Shown in pieces: positions 25,190-32,987 of a stretch of 64,000 nucleotides of DNA. The notes under the pieces are model-generated. The model saw only the letters and a program-made list of their open reading frames with translations, ran no database searches and was not told the origin of the DNA. The translations under genes were made by a program, and so were the position numbers. The stretch covers positions 4,898,001 through 4,962,000 of the forward strand of contig NZ_JACHJV010000001.1 of NCBI RefSeq assembly GCF_014203855.1. Reading direction: 5' to 3'. The number at the start of each line of letters is the position of its first letter. Within the stretch, counting starts at the first letter, position 1. Source of the DNA: Kitasatospora kifunensis. Its GTDB lineage: Bacteria; Actinomycetota; Actinomycetes; Streptomycetales; Streptomycetaceae.

Positions 25190-25954
25190 TCAGTTCTGCG
25201 GGTCGTTCATCGTGACCAGCCAGTGCGGGGCGAGGTTCGAGCAACTCTGGGTGCCCACCGAGGTCAGCGCGTCGTTCACGCAGGTGTAGTAGGGGCGGTA
25301 GACCACCTGCAGCGCGAAGCTGCCGAGCACCAGGGCGACGGCCACCCCGCCGGTGATCAGGCCGCCGAGCGCGGCCGGCACCTGCGGGCGGCTGCGCTGG
25401 GTGTACGGCCAGCCGGCCGGCGGCGCGGTCCGCGGGTCGGTGGCGGTCGGCTCCGGCGCGCTCCCGGCGCCGCGCGCGCCGGGCAGTGCGGCACTCGGCG
25501 CGTCGGCGGCCACGGACGACGACGCGCTCTCCTGGCCGCCGGTCCGCAGCGCGCTGACACCCCAGTAGAGCGCGAGCGAGCCGAACAGCAGCGCGAGCGG
25601 CAGGAAGGCGTCCAGGCCGCAGAAGAGCGAAGCCATCCCGCTCATCAGCGCGTAGCGCGAGCGGCGGTGGCGCGGGTCGGTGGGATCGAACCTGGGCTGC
25701 TGCGGTGCCTGCGGACGGTCCGGCCAGCCGGGGCCGCCGCCGCCCTGCCAGTTCGGGCTCCAGGGGTGCGGCGGTGGCACCGGCGGGCGGCTCGGGCGGC
25801 CCTGCCCGGTGGGCTGCTCGCCGTCCTCGGGTGCGCCTTCGGAGGTCCCGCCCGACCGACCCTGCGGAAGGCGCGGCCGCCACGGCTGGTCCGGAGCATC
25901 CTGAGGCGGCGGCGCGAAGGGGTTGCGCTCGTCGCTGTTCTTGCCGCTGCTCAT
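25190..25954 (-). CDS. Small-family membrane protein, Pro-rich N terminus
   Basis: Protein of about 254 residues. The N-terminal 95 residues are Pro/Gly/Trp-rich and probably cytoplasmic. Two or three hydrophobic helices follow ('YALMSGMASLFCGL', 'FLPLALLFGSLALYWGVSA', and later 'GGLITGGVAVALVLGSFAL'), and the C terminus has two Cys residues ('YYTCVNDALTSVGTQSCSN') that could pair outside the membrane. It resembles DUF4190-like actinobacterial proteins only in general form; I do not recognise a function. ATG 25954 (MSSGKNSDERN) is chosen because GAGGA lies upstream; ATG 25972 is possible. It converges with DUF6350, leaving only 7 bp between the stops. Confidence 0.72.
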   Translation of the reverse strand: MSSGKNSDERNPFAPPPQDAPDQPWRPRLPQGRSGGTSEGAPEDGEQPTGQGRPSRPPVPPPHPWSPNWQGGGGPGWPDRPQAPQQPRFDPTDPRHRRSRYALMSGMASLFCGLDAFLPLALLFGSLALYWGVSALRTGGQESASSSVAADAPSAALPGARGAGSAPEPTATDPRTAPPAGWPYTQRSRPQVPAALGGLITGGVAVALVLGSFALQVVYRPYYTCVNDALTSVGTQSCSNLAPHWLVTMNDPQN

Positions 25955-26321
25955 GTCGGTCGGGGTCCTCATCGTCGTCGGGCGTCGCGACCCATGATCC
26001 CGCAGGCCGCTGACGAGCAGGGGGCGGCCTGCCGTTCGATGCGAAACCGCAGTGTCGTGCGCTCCCCGCGGGGTGCGCGCGGGGAGGGTGGGAGATCCCG
26101 CTCTCATCTACGCGCGTCAAGCAGAATCCCAGGTACAGCACCCGTTCAACCAGCCGTTATCGTGGTGACGGTCAGCAGCTCTCCCAGGTTCCCGGGCCCC
26201 GCACCGCCGCGGGCGCAACCCGGCACACCCACCGACCGCCGACCTGCCGTCTGTCCGTAGTGGCCCCACCGTCCGGTGGACGTACCAGCGGGCAGGCACC
26301 CGACGTACGGAGACCCGCGCA
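25955..26321. other. Divergent intergenic region, 367 bp, before purN
   Basis: Lies between the membrane protein (-) and purN (+) and must contain both promoters. Base composition is slightly lower in GC around 26120-26180. I see no riboswitch-like fold and no clear -10/-35 pair; GGAG at 26309-26312 is the purN ribosome site. Confidence 0.35.
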
Positions 26322-26981
26322 GTGGCCGCCGCTCACCCGCTCGCCTTCCCAGCCCCGCCTGGCCGCCCCGCTCGCCTGGTGGTCCTGGTATCCGGTTCAG
26401 GTACCAACCTCCAGGCGCTGATCGACGCGGTCGCCGACTCCGCGTACGGCGCCGAGATCGTCGCCGTCGGCGCCGACCGGTCGGGCATCGCCGGCCTGGA
26501 GCGCGCCGAGCGGGCGGGCCTTGCGACCTTCGTCCACCGGGTGAAGGACTTCGCCGACCGGGCCGACTGGGACGCGGCGCTGACCGCCTCGGTCGCCGCG
26601 TACCAGCCCGACCTGGTGGTCACCGCCGGCTTCATGAAGATCCTCGGTGACCGCTTCATCGCGGCCTTCGCCGGACGGATCGTCAACACCCATCCCGCTC
26701 TGCTGCCCGCCTTCCCCGGCGCGCACGGTGTCACCGACGCGCTGGCCTACGGCGTGAAGGTCACCGGCTGCACCGTCCACCTGGTCGACGCCGGGGTGGA
26801 CACCGGGCCGATCATCGCGCAGGGCGTCGTGCCGATCACCGACGCCGACCACGCCGATGGCGGCGAAGCGCTGCACGAGCGCATCAAGACTGTCGAGCGC
26901 CAGCTGCTCGTCGACGTCGTGGGCCGTCTCGCCCGCGAAGGCCACCGCATCGAAGACCGAAAGGTTTGGATCCCGGCATGA
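26322..26981 (+). CDS. purN: Phosphoribosylglycinamide formyltransferase
   Basis: GAR transformylase of 219 residues, transferring formyl from 10-formyl-THF to GAR in purine synthesis. 'LVSGSGTNLQALIDA' binds the substrate phosphate. 'NTHPALLPAFPGAHG' (from Asn122) contains the catalytic Asn and His, and 'LVDAGVDTGPIIAQ' holds the catalytic Asp. GTG 26322 has GGAG 9 nt upstream. Its stop overlaps the purH start (ATGA), so the two purine genes are translationally coupled. The formyl donor comes from the FolD pathway encoded 3 kb downstream. Confidence 0.96.
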   Translation: MAAAHPLAFPAPPGRPARLVVLVSGSGTNLQALIDAVADSAYGAEIVAVGADRSGIAGLERAERAGLATFVHRVKDFADRADWDAALTASVAAYQPDLVVTAGFMKILGDRFIAAFAGRIVNTHPALLPAFPGAHGVTDALAYGVKVTGCTVHLVDAGVDTGPIIAQGVVPITDADHADGGEALHERIKTVERQLLVDVVGRLAREGHRIEDRKVWIPA

Positions 26982-28561
26982 GTTCCGCCCCCCACGCCGC
27001 GCCGCCCGTCTCCGAGGACATCCGTCCGATTCGCCGCGCGCTGGTCAGCGTGTACGACAAGACCGGCCTGGAGGAGCTGGCCCAGGGCCTGCACGCCGCC
27101 GGGGTCGAGCTGGTCTCCACCGGCTCGACGGCCGCCCGGATCGCCGCCGCCGGCGTCCCGGTCACCGAGGTCTCCGAGCTGACCGGGTTCCCGGAGTGCC
27201 TGGACGGGCGCGTGAAGACGCTGCACCCCCGGGTGCACGCCGGCGTGCTCGCCGACCTGCGCCTGGAGTCGCACCGTGCGCAGCTGACCGAGCTGGGCAT
27301 CGAGCCCTTCGACCTGGTGGTGGTGAACCTCTACCCGTTCGCCGCCACCGTCGCCTCCGGGGCCACCCCGGACCAGTGCGTCGAGCAGATCGACATCGGT
27401 GGGCCGAGCATGGTGCGCGCGGCCGCCAAGAACCACCCCTCGGTCGCCGTCGTGGTCGACCCGGCGCGCTACGCCGACGTGCTGGCCGCCGTCCAGTCGG
27501 GCGGCTTCGACCTGCTGACCCGCAAGCGGCTGGCCGGCGCGGCCTTCGCGCACACCGCCGCCTACGACGTCGCGGTCGCCCAGTGGTTCGAGGCCTCGGG
27601 CTACACCGAGTCCGAGGAGGCGTTCCCGGCCTTCCTCGGCGCCACCTGGGAGCGCTCGAACGTGCTGCGGTACGGCGAGAACCCGCACCAGAGCGCGGCC
27701 CTCTACGTCGACGGCACGGGCGGCCTGGCCGGCGCCGAGCAGCTGCACGGCAAGGAGATGTCGTACAACAACTACGTCGACACCGACGCTGCGCGCCGCG
27801 CCGCCTACGACCACCAGGGCCCGGCCGTCGCGATCATCAAGCACGCCAACCCGTGCGGCATCGCGGTCGGCGCGGACGTCGCCGAGGCGCACCGCAAGGC
27901 GCACGCCTGCGACCCGCTCTCCGCCTACGGCGGCGTGATCGCGGTCAACCGCCCGGTCACCGTCGAGCTGGCCGAGCAGATCGCCCCGATCTTCACCGAG
28001 GTCGTCGTCGCCCCGGCGTATGACGAGGGCGCCGTCGAGGTGCTGGCCCGCAAGAAGAACCTCCGGGTGCTGCGCGCCCCCGAGGCCCCGTGCGAGCGCC
28101 GTGAGGCCCGGCGGATCAGCGGCGGGCTGCTGTTCCAGGAAGTCGACCGGATCGACGCTGCGGGCGACGACCCGTCGACCTGGACCCTGGCCGCAGGGCA
28201 GGCGCTCTCCGAGGCCGAGCTGGCCGACCTCGCCTTCGCCTGGAAGGCCTGCCGCGCCGTCAAGTCCAACGCGATCCTGCTCGCCAAGGACGGCGCCTCG
28301 GTCGGCGTCGGCATGGGCCAGGTCAACCGGGTCGACTCGGCCAAGCTCGCCGTCGAGCGCGCGGGCGAGCGCGCGACGGGGTCGTTCGCGGCCTCGGACG
28401 CGTTCTTCCCGTTCGCGGACGGGCTGCAGATCCTGCTCGACGCGGGCGTGAAGGCCGTTGTCCAGCCGGGCGGTTCGGTGCGCGACGAGGAGGTCGTCGC
28501 GGCGGCCAAGGCAGCCGGCGCGACGATGTACTTCACGGGGACCCGGCACTTCTTCCACTGA
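26978..28561 (+). CDS. purH: Bifunctional AICAR transformylase/IMP cyclohydrolase
   Basis: PurH of 527 residues, performing the last two steps to IMP. The N-terminal MGS-like cyclohydrolase domain starts 'RRALVSVYDKTGLEELA' and has 'STGSTAARI' and 'RVKTLHPRVHAG'. The AICAR transformylase domain has 'LRYGENPHQSAALY', 'IKHANPCG' (Lys-His pair) and the C-terminal 'GGSVRDEEV' and 'TGTRHFFH'. ATG 26978 overlaps the purN stop; the frame is open a few codons further upstream, but the overlap arrangement and AAAGG support 26978. A 28-bp perfect hairpin terminates the operon. Confidence 0.97.
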   Translation: MSSAPHAAPPVSEDIRPIRRALVSVYDKTGLEELAQGLHAAGVELVSTGSTAARIAAAGVPVTEVSELTGFPECLDGRVKTLHPRVHAGVLADLRLESHRAQLTELGIEPFDLVVVNLYPFAATVASGATPDQCVEQIDIGGPSMVRAAAKNHPSVAVVVDPARYADVLAAVQSGGFDLLTRKRLAGAAFAHTAAYDVAVAQWFEASGYTESEEAFPAFLGATWERSNVLRYGENPHQSAALYVDGTGGLAGAEQLHGKEMSYNNYVDTDAARRAAYDHQGPAVAIIKHANPCGIAVGADVAEAHRKAHACDPLSAYGGVIAVNRPVTVELAEQIAPIFTEVVVAPAYDEGAVEVLARKKNLRVLRAPEAPCERREARRISGGLLFQEVDRIDAAGDDPSTWTLAAGQALSEAELADLAFAWKACRAVKSNAILLAKDGASVGVGMGQVNRVDSAKLAVERAGERATGSFAASDAFFPFADGLQILLDAGVKAVVQPGGSVRDEEVVAAAKAAGATMYFTGTRHFFH

Positions 28562-28564
28562 TCA

Positions 28565-28621
28565 GCTGAACATGGGTGTGGCCCGCGGCGCCAGGCGCCG
28601 CGGGCCACACCCATGTTCAGC
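28565..28621. terminator. Bidirectional terminator, 28-bp perfect arms
   Basis: 28565-28592 is the exact reverse complement of 28594-28621 with one unpaired base between them. It sits between purH (+) and the RDD gene (-). Confidence 0.9.
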
Positions 28622-28627
28622 AGTTGC

Positions 28628-29383
28628 CTACTTCTTGATCACCAGGGTGCCGGCGGCGCGGTCGTGCCAGCCCTGCAGCTTCCCGGAGTTGTCGAAGAAG
28701 GGCGAGAGGAACACCAGGATCGCACCGATGTAGCACAGGAAGGCGCCCACGACCGGGATGATGAACCGGACGAAGCTGCCGCCCAGGCCCGGCGTCTGAC
28801 CGGTGTTCTCCTTGACGACCCGCAGGCCGAGCGCCATCTTGCCGAAGGTCGCGCCGGCCAGGCCGACCATCAGCCACTCGTAGAGCAGGTTGAAGGCCAT
28901 CAGCAGGCCCATCACGATCAGCATGGTCACCATGGCGCCGGTGGCCGCGTGCGTCTGCTGGTTCAGGCAGTTGGTGTAGTCGGGCGACGTGTAGTCGAGG
29001 TTGCTGCAGTCCCTGGTGTTCTTGGCGATGCCCACCACGCCTGCCAGGCCCAGCGCGAAGCCGATGCCGAGGACGGCGCCGACCACCACGCCGTCGATCA
29101 GGCGGGCCAGGAAGCGCTGGCCCATCGAGGCGATCTTGACGGTGCCCAGGTACGGGACGTTGATGTACCCGCTGTTGGCCTGGAGCGTGCCGGGCGGCGC
29201 GTAGCCCTGGGGCGGGACGCCGTAGCCGGGGGCCTGCTGCTGGTACCCGTAGCCGGGGGCCTGCGGCTGCTGCTGCGGCGGGTACGCGTAGCCGGGGGCC
29301 TGCTGCGGGGCCTGCGGGTAGCCGTAGCCGGGCGGCGGGGCGGGCTGGCCGTACGGGTTGTTCGGGTCGGGCGGGTAGGACAC
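28628..29383 (-). CDS. RDD family membrane protein
   Basis: Protein of 251 residues. The N-terminal 70 residues are rich in Pro, Gly, Tyr and Gln, with repeated 'APGYGY'-type units. The RDD domain follows with 'MGQRFLARLIDGVVVGAVLG', a second helix around 'MVTMLIVMGLLMAFNLLYEW', 'GATFGKMALGLRVV' and a third helix pair. RDD proteins are small transporters or exchangers of uncertain substrate. The GTG start at 29383 has GGAGG 6 nt upstream. It is downstream of DUF2752 on the same strand and ends 7 bp from the shared hairpin with purH. Confidence 0.88.
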   Translation of the reverse strand: MSYPPDPNNPYGQPAPPPGYGYPQAPQQAPGYAYPPQQQPQAPGYGYQQQAPGYGVPPQGYAPPGTLQANSGYINVPYLGTVKIASMGQRFLARLIDGVVVGAVLGIGFALGLAGVVGIAKNTRDCSNLDYTSPDYTNCLNQQTHAATGAMVTMLIVMGLLMAFNLLYEWLMVGLAGATFGKMALGLRVVKENTGQTPGLGGSFVRFIIPVVGAFLCYIGAILVFLSPFFDNSGKLQGWHDRAAGTLVIKK

Positions 29384-29503
29384 GGAAGGCCTCCGGGCGG
29401 GACTTGCTCGACGGACGATTGGCGGATCCCCTGGCCGAAGGCCGGGGACCGGGACAGCGGGTGAGACTAGTGGAGGGCTATGACGGTGCGACAGCCAGAC
29501 GTT

Positions 29504-29905
29504 TCAGACGCCCAGACGCTTCAGTTGCCAGAGCCAGGCGACGGCCAGCGCGCCGACGACCACCCCGGTGCGCCGACGAGGCGTCAGCGGCCACCACAGG
29601 ACCCCACCGCCCAGTGGCGCCGCGAGCACGCCGAGCACCGCGAGGAAGCTCACCGGATTGGCCGTCAGGGCGGCGAGCCAGTGCCCGTGTCCGGCCTCGA
29701 TGAAGACGGTGGTGCTCCCGCAGAACGGGCACGGGATGCCGGTCAGCAGGCGCAGCGGGCAGAGCACGCCGGGGTCGTGGGCGTCGTGCAGGGCGGCGGC
29801 GGCCAGCGCCGTGCCGGCCGCCAGGGCGCAGCGCAGCGCCGTGTGGGCCAGGCGGCGGGCCGAAGCTGTGGCCGCCGGCCCGGCAGCCCGGACCGCAGCG
29901 GTCAC
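29504..29905 (-). CDS. DUF2752 membrane protein
   Basis: Small membrane protein of 133 residues with the DUF2752 signature 'CPLRLLTGIPCPFCGSTT', whose Cys residues sit at the membrane edge between the first and second helices. Three or four hydrophobic segments are present. GTG 29905 is the start, with a poor ribosome site. No biochemical role is known for the family. It lies upstream of the RDD gene (120 bp) and divergent from folD. Confidence 0.82.
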   Translation of the reverse strand: MTAAVRAAGPAATASARRLAHTALRCALAAGTALAAAALHDAHDPGVLCPLRLLTGIPCPFCGSTTVFIEAGHGHWLAALTANPVSFLAVLGVLAAPLGGGVLWWPLTPRRRTGVVVGALAVAWLWQLKRLGV

Positions 29906-30205
29906 CGAGCGCCGAGGGGCGCCGGTGGGGTTGCCGGTGCTGGGCCGCGCTGTTGTCGCCGCCGGTGCTGTGACGTGGTCACGATGTTCTTCCCCCGATC
30001 ACCCTGGTTCCGCGCGCGGCGGCCAGGGGCCTTTCGACTGGTACTCGACGCCTATGCTCGAACGTCGGCGGGTGGGCTGTCCAGCGCGTTGCGGCGGTGT
30101 TCCCACAACTGTGGCGCAACCGCAACCGGATCCACACGGTCCGCTACCGACGTGAGTGGCGTACCGCAGGCGCGAGCAGTGCCCCCGATCCGGGAGGATA
30201 GGGGT
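29906..30205. other. Intergenic region before folD, 300 bp
   Basis: Separates DUF2752 (-) and folD (+). TATGCT at 30053-30058 fits the -10 pattern for folD, which would give a leader of roughly 140 nt, but no good -35 accompanies it. GGAGG at 30193-30197 is the folD ribosome site. Nothing resembling a THF riboswitch is seen. Confidence 0.35.
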
Positions 30206-31060
30206 ATGACTGCCCAGATTCTCGATGGCAAGGCCACCGCGGCCGCGATCAAGTCCGAACTCGCCGTCCGTGTGGCGGCCCTCAAGGAGCGGGGCATCAC
30301 CCCCGGTCTCGGCACCGTCCTGGTCGGCGACGACCCGGGCAGCCACAGCTACGTGCGCGGCAAGCACCGCGACTGCGCGCAGGTCGGCATCGCCTCGATC
30401 CAGGTCGAGCTGCCCGCCGACGCCACCCAGGCCGAGGTGGAGGCCAAGGTCCGCGAGCTCAACGAGGACCCGGCCTGCACCGGCTACATCGTCCAGCTCC
30501 CGCTGCCCAAGGGCCTGGACGCCAACCCGGTGCTCGAGCTGATGGACCCGGACAAGGACGCGGACGGCCTGCACCCCACCTCGCTGGGCCGCCTCGCGCT
30601 CGGCATCCAGGGCCCGCTGCCCTGCACCCCGTACGGCATCGTGGAGCTGCTGCGCCGTCATGGTGTGGAGATCAACGGCGCGGACGTGGTCGTGGTCGGC
30701 CGCGGCGTCACGGTGGGCCGCTCGATCGGCCTGCTGCTCACCCGCAAGAGCGAGAACGCGACCGTGACGCTCTGCCACACCGGCACCCGCAACCTCTCGG
30801 AGCACCTGCGTCGGGCCGACATCATCGTCGCCGCCGCGGGCGTCCCGTACCTGGTCAAGGCGGAGGACGTGCGTCCCGGCGCGGCCGTGCTGGACGTGGG
30901 CGTCAGCCGCACCGAGGCCGGCCTGGTCGGCGACGTGCACCCGGCGGTCGCCGAGGTGGCCGGTTGGCTCTCGCCGAACCCGGGTGGAGTCGGCCCGATG
31001 ACCCGCGCCATGCTGCTCAACAACATCGTCGAGGCGGCCGAGCGTCAGGCCGCCCACTAG
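30206..31060 (+). CDS. folD: Methylenetetrahydrofolate dehydrogenase/cyclohydrolase
   Basis: Bifunctional FolD of 284 residues, interconverting methylene-THF and 10-formyl-THF with NADP. Signatures are 'SHSYVRGKHRDCAQVGI' (catalytic Lys in 'GKH'), 'YIVQLPLPKG', 'PCTPYGIVELL' and 'VVVGRGVTVGRSIGLLL'. ATG 30206 has GGAGG 8 nt upstream. The product supplies formyl groups to PurN and PurH encoded just upstream. DUF3017 follows 24 bp later on the same strand, as in other Streptomyces. Confidence 0.97.
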   Translation: MTAQILDGKATAAAIKSELAVRVAALKERGITPGLGTVLVGDDPGSHSYVRGKHRDCAQVGIASIQVELPADATQAEVEAKVRELNEDPACTGYIVQLPLPKGLDANPVLELMDPDKDADGLHPTSLGRLALGIQGPLPCTPYGIVELLRRHGVEINGADVVVVGRGVTVGRSIGLLLTRKSENATVTLCHTGTRNLSEHLRRADIIVAAAGVPYLVKAEDVRPGAAVLDVGVSRTEAGLVGDVHPAVAEVAGWLSPNPGGVGPMTRAMLLNNIVEAAERQAAH

Positions 31061-31084
31061 TCGCCACCCCTGGGGATACCGGAA

Positions 31085-31498
31085 ATGAGCGCGCTACGAA
31101 CAGGCCGGTCCACGCGTCGACGGCCGGCCAGGACCACGGGGACGCTGCCGCCGGAGGGCTCCAAGGCGGCCCTGGGGCGTGACCACTCGCTGCCGGTGCG
31201 GCAGTGGCCGATAACGCTGGTCCTGGCCGTGGTCGGGATCGGGCTGGCGATCACCTGGCGGGCCGACTTCCGCTACGGCCTGCTGGTCATCGGCGGGGCC
31301 ATGCTGCTCGGGGCGCTGCTGCGACTGCTGCTGCCGGAGGTCGGGATGCTGGCGGTGCGCAGCCGGTTCACCGATGTGCTGGTGCTGCTCTGCTTCGCCA
31401 CGGTGATCGTGATGCTGGCGCTGGTCGCTCAGCCGGACCCCTGGCTGCGGCTGCCGCAGGTGGAGGACATCGGCACGTACATCGGCCAACGCCACTGA
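31085..31498 (+). CDS. DUF3017 membrane protein
   Basis: Protein of 137 residues with a basic N-terminal 40 residues and three hydrophobic helices ('WPITLVLAVVGIGLAITW', 'YGLLVIGGAMLLGALLRLLL', 'VLVLLCFATVIVMLALVA'). It matches the actinobacterial DUF3017 family, regularly found after folD. No function is known. ATG 31085 follows folD by 24 bp, so it is probably co-transcribed. The stop codon lies inside the first of three short tandem repeats. Confidence 0.8.
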   Translation: MSALRTGRSTRRRPARTTGTLPPEGSKAALGRDHSLPVRQWPITLVLAVVGIGLAITWRADFRYGLLVIGGAMLLGALLRLLLPEVGMLAVRSRFTDVLVLLCFATVIVMLALVAQPDPWLRLPQVEDIGTYIGQRH

Positions 31499-31533
31499 AA
31501 CGGCGCCACTGAAAACGGCGCCACTGACGCGGC
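31491..31533 (+). repeat. Three tandem 14-15 bp repeats at the DUF3017 stop
   Basis: GCCACTGAAACGGC at 31491, GCCACTGAAAACGGC at 31505 and GCCACTGACGCGGC at 31520. Each copy carries CACTGA, the last sense codon plus stop of the gene. Confidence 0.8.
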
Positions 31534-31542
31534 GTCACCCGA

Positions 31543-31582
31543 GTCGAAGCCCGTTCCCGCACGTGCCGGGGCGGGCTTCGAC
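31543..31582 (+). terminator. Hairpin after folD-DUF3017
   Basis: GTCGAAGCCCG (31543-31553) pairs with CGGGCTTCGAC (31572-31582); part of the 18-nt interior can pair further. It separates the folD unit from mdh. Confidence 0.65.
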
Positions 31583-31650
31583 GCGTTGTGACGCACCAGT
31601 CACGCCCGTGCGCACGCCGTCGGGGCGCCCTTGCGATAGCCTGACGCCGG

Positions 31651-31670
31651 TTCTCTCGATGTCGAGAGAA
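31651..31670. promoter_or_regulatory. 20-bp palindromic operator upstream of mdh (TamR-like)
   Basis: TTCTCTCGA-TG-TCGAGAGAA is a perfect inverted repeat with 9-bp arms, 65 bp upstream of the mdh start codon. TTGCGA at 31631-31636, 17 nt before the TCTCGA half, may be a -35, which would put the operator over the -10 region. In S. coelicolor the MarR-family citrate/trans-aconitate sensor TamR is reported to bind the mdh promoter, so this is the obvious candidate site. That assignment is inference. Confidence 0.6.
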
Positions 31671-31734
31671 AACATCCTCGGCTCCAGTGCGCCGACGTGC
31701 CTGGGGCATGCTGGCGATCGCTGGAGAAGGAATC

Positions 31735-32727
31735 ATGACTCGCACCCCCGTCAACGTCACCGTCACCGGAGCGGCCGGCCAGATCGGCTACGCGCTGCTC
31801 TTCCGCATCGCCTCGGGCCACCTGCTCGGCGCGGACGTGCCGGTGAACCTGCGCCTGCTGGAGATCCCGCAGGGCCTCAAGGCCGCCGAGGGCGTCGCGA
31901 TGGAGCTCGACGACTGCGCCTTCCCGCTGCTGCGCGACATCACCATCACCGACCAGGCCAACGTGGCTTTCGACGGTGCCAACGTGGCCCTGCTGGTCGG
32001 CGCCCGCCCGCGCACCGCCGGCATGGAGCGCGGCGACCTGCTGCAGGCCAACGGCGGCATCTTCGGCCCGCAGGGCAAGGCGATCAACGCCCACGCCGCG
32101 GACGACATCAAGGTCCTGGTGGTCGGCAACCCGGCCAACACCAACGCCCTGATCGCCCAGCGCAACGCCCCCGACGTGCCGGCCGAGCGGTTCACCGCGA
32201 TGACCCGCCTGGACCACAACCGCGCGGTCGCCCAGCTCGCCAAGAAGGCCGGCGTGACGGTCGAGGACGTCAAGAAGGTCACCATCTGGGGCAACCACTC
32301 CGCCACCCAGTACCCGGACCTGTTCCACGCCGAGATCAACGGCAAGGCCGCCTTCGACGCCGTCGGCGGCGACCAGAAGTGGGTGGAGGACTTCTTCATC
32401 CCGAAGGTCGCCAAGCGCGGTGCCGAGGTCATCGAGGTCCGCGGTGCCTCCTCGGCCGCCTCGGCCGCCAACGCCGCCATCGACCACGTCTACACCTGGG
32501 TCAACGGCACCCCGGCGGGCGACTGGACCTCGATGGGCATCGTCTCCGACGGTTCCTACGGCGTGCCGCAGGGCCTGATCTCCTCGTTCCCGGTCACCAC
32601 CAAGGACGGCAAGTTCGAGATCGTCCAGGGCCTGGAGATCTCCGACTTCGACCGCGCCCGGATCGACGCCTCGGTCGGCGAGCTGGCCGAGGAGCGCCAG
32701 GCCGTCACCGAGCTCGGCCTCATCTGA
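31735..32727 (+). CDS. mdh: Malate dehydrogenase (NAD)
   Basis: TCA-cycle malate dehydrogenase of 330 residues, the long actinobacterial type related to cytosolic MDH. The NAD fold starts 'VTGAAGQIGYALLFRIASG'. 'LVGARPRTAGMERGDLL' holds substrate-binding arginines, 'RLDHNRAVAQLA' the catalytic Asp and an Arg, and 'IWGNHSATQYPD' the catalytic His. ATG 31735 is preceded by GAAGGA, and the longer frame from 31687 is unlikely. The 20-bp palindrome upstream suggests control by a MarR-type regulator. A 20-bp perfect hairpin follows. Confidence 0.97.
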   Translation: MTRTPVNVTVTGAAGQIGYALLFRIASGHLLGADVPVNLRLLEIPQGLKAAEGVAMELDDCAFPLLRDITITDQANVAFDGANVALLVGARPRTAGMERGDLLQANGGIFGPQGKAINAHAADDIKVLVVGNPANTNALIAQRNAPDVPAERFTAMTRLDHNRAVAQLAKKAGVTVEDVKKVTIWGNHSATQYPDLFHAEINGKAAFDAVGGDQKWVEDFFIPKVAKRGAEVIEVRGASSAASAANAAIDHVYTWVNGTPAGDWTSMGIVSDGSYGVPQGLISSFPVTTKDGKFEIVQGLEISDFDRARIDASVGELAEERQAVTELGLI

Positions 32728-32742
32728 GTCACCTGAGCGCGA

Positions 32743-32784
32743 GCCCCGGCCAACCGCTTCGGTTCCGAAGCGGTTGGCCGGGGC
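32743..32784 (+). terminator. Terminator of mdh, 20-bp perfect stem
   Basis: 32743-32762 and 32765-32784 are exact reverse complements separated by TT, 16 bp after the mdh stop. Confidence 0.88.
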
Positions 32785-32788
32785 CGCC

Positions 32789-32974
32789 AAGGCCGCTGCC
32801 ACATGGGGATGGCGTCGCGGCCCGATGGCTGTCTCCCCCAGCCTTCGGCCGGGAGGTGCCCCCACGGACGGCTTCTCCTCAGTCGCCGCAGCTCCGCTGC
32901 TACTCCTTCGTCGGCACCGCCCAGACTCGGCCCTCGACCCGCTCCTTCATCCACCCCCATGTGGCAGCGGCCTT
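32789..32974. repeat. 186-bp element with 24-bp terminal inverted repeats
   Basis: 32789-32812 and 32951-32974 are inverted copies with one mismatch (AAGGCCGCTGCCACATGGGG core). The interior holds a stem-forming segment around 32829-32864 (CAGCCTTCGGCCGGGAGG) of a kind I recall as common between Streptomyces genes. It has no coding capacity and looks like a small non-autonomous or extragenic palindromic element. No target-site duplication is evident. The right end abuts the -10 box of the next gene. Confidence 0.6.
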
Positions 32975-32979
32975 ACACT
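32974..32979 (+). promoter_or_regulatory. -10 box of a probably leaderless CNNM mRNA
   Basis: TACACT ends 8 nt before the GTG at 32988, and no Shine-Dalgarno is present. The first T of the hexamer is the last base of the inverted-repeat element. No clear -35 is seen. Confidence 0.35.
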
Positions 32980-32987
32980 GACCGACC

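Noticed and set aside
26747..28558. A 603-codon minus-strand frame opposite purH
   Set aside because: Antisense shadow; purH motifs on the plus strand are complete.
32789..32974. Remnant of a coding insertion sequence
   Set aside because: No transposase fragment in any frame; only inverted ends and a short non-coding core are seen.
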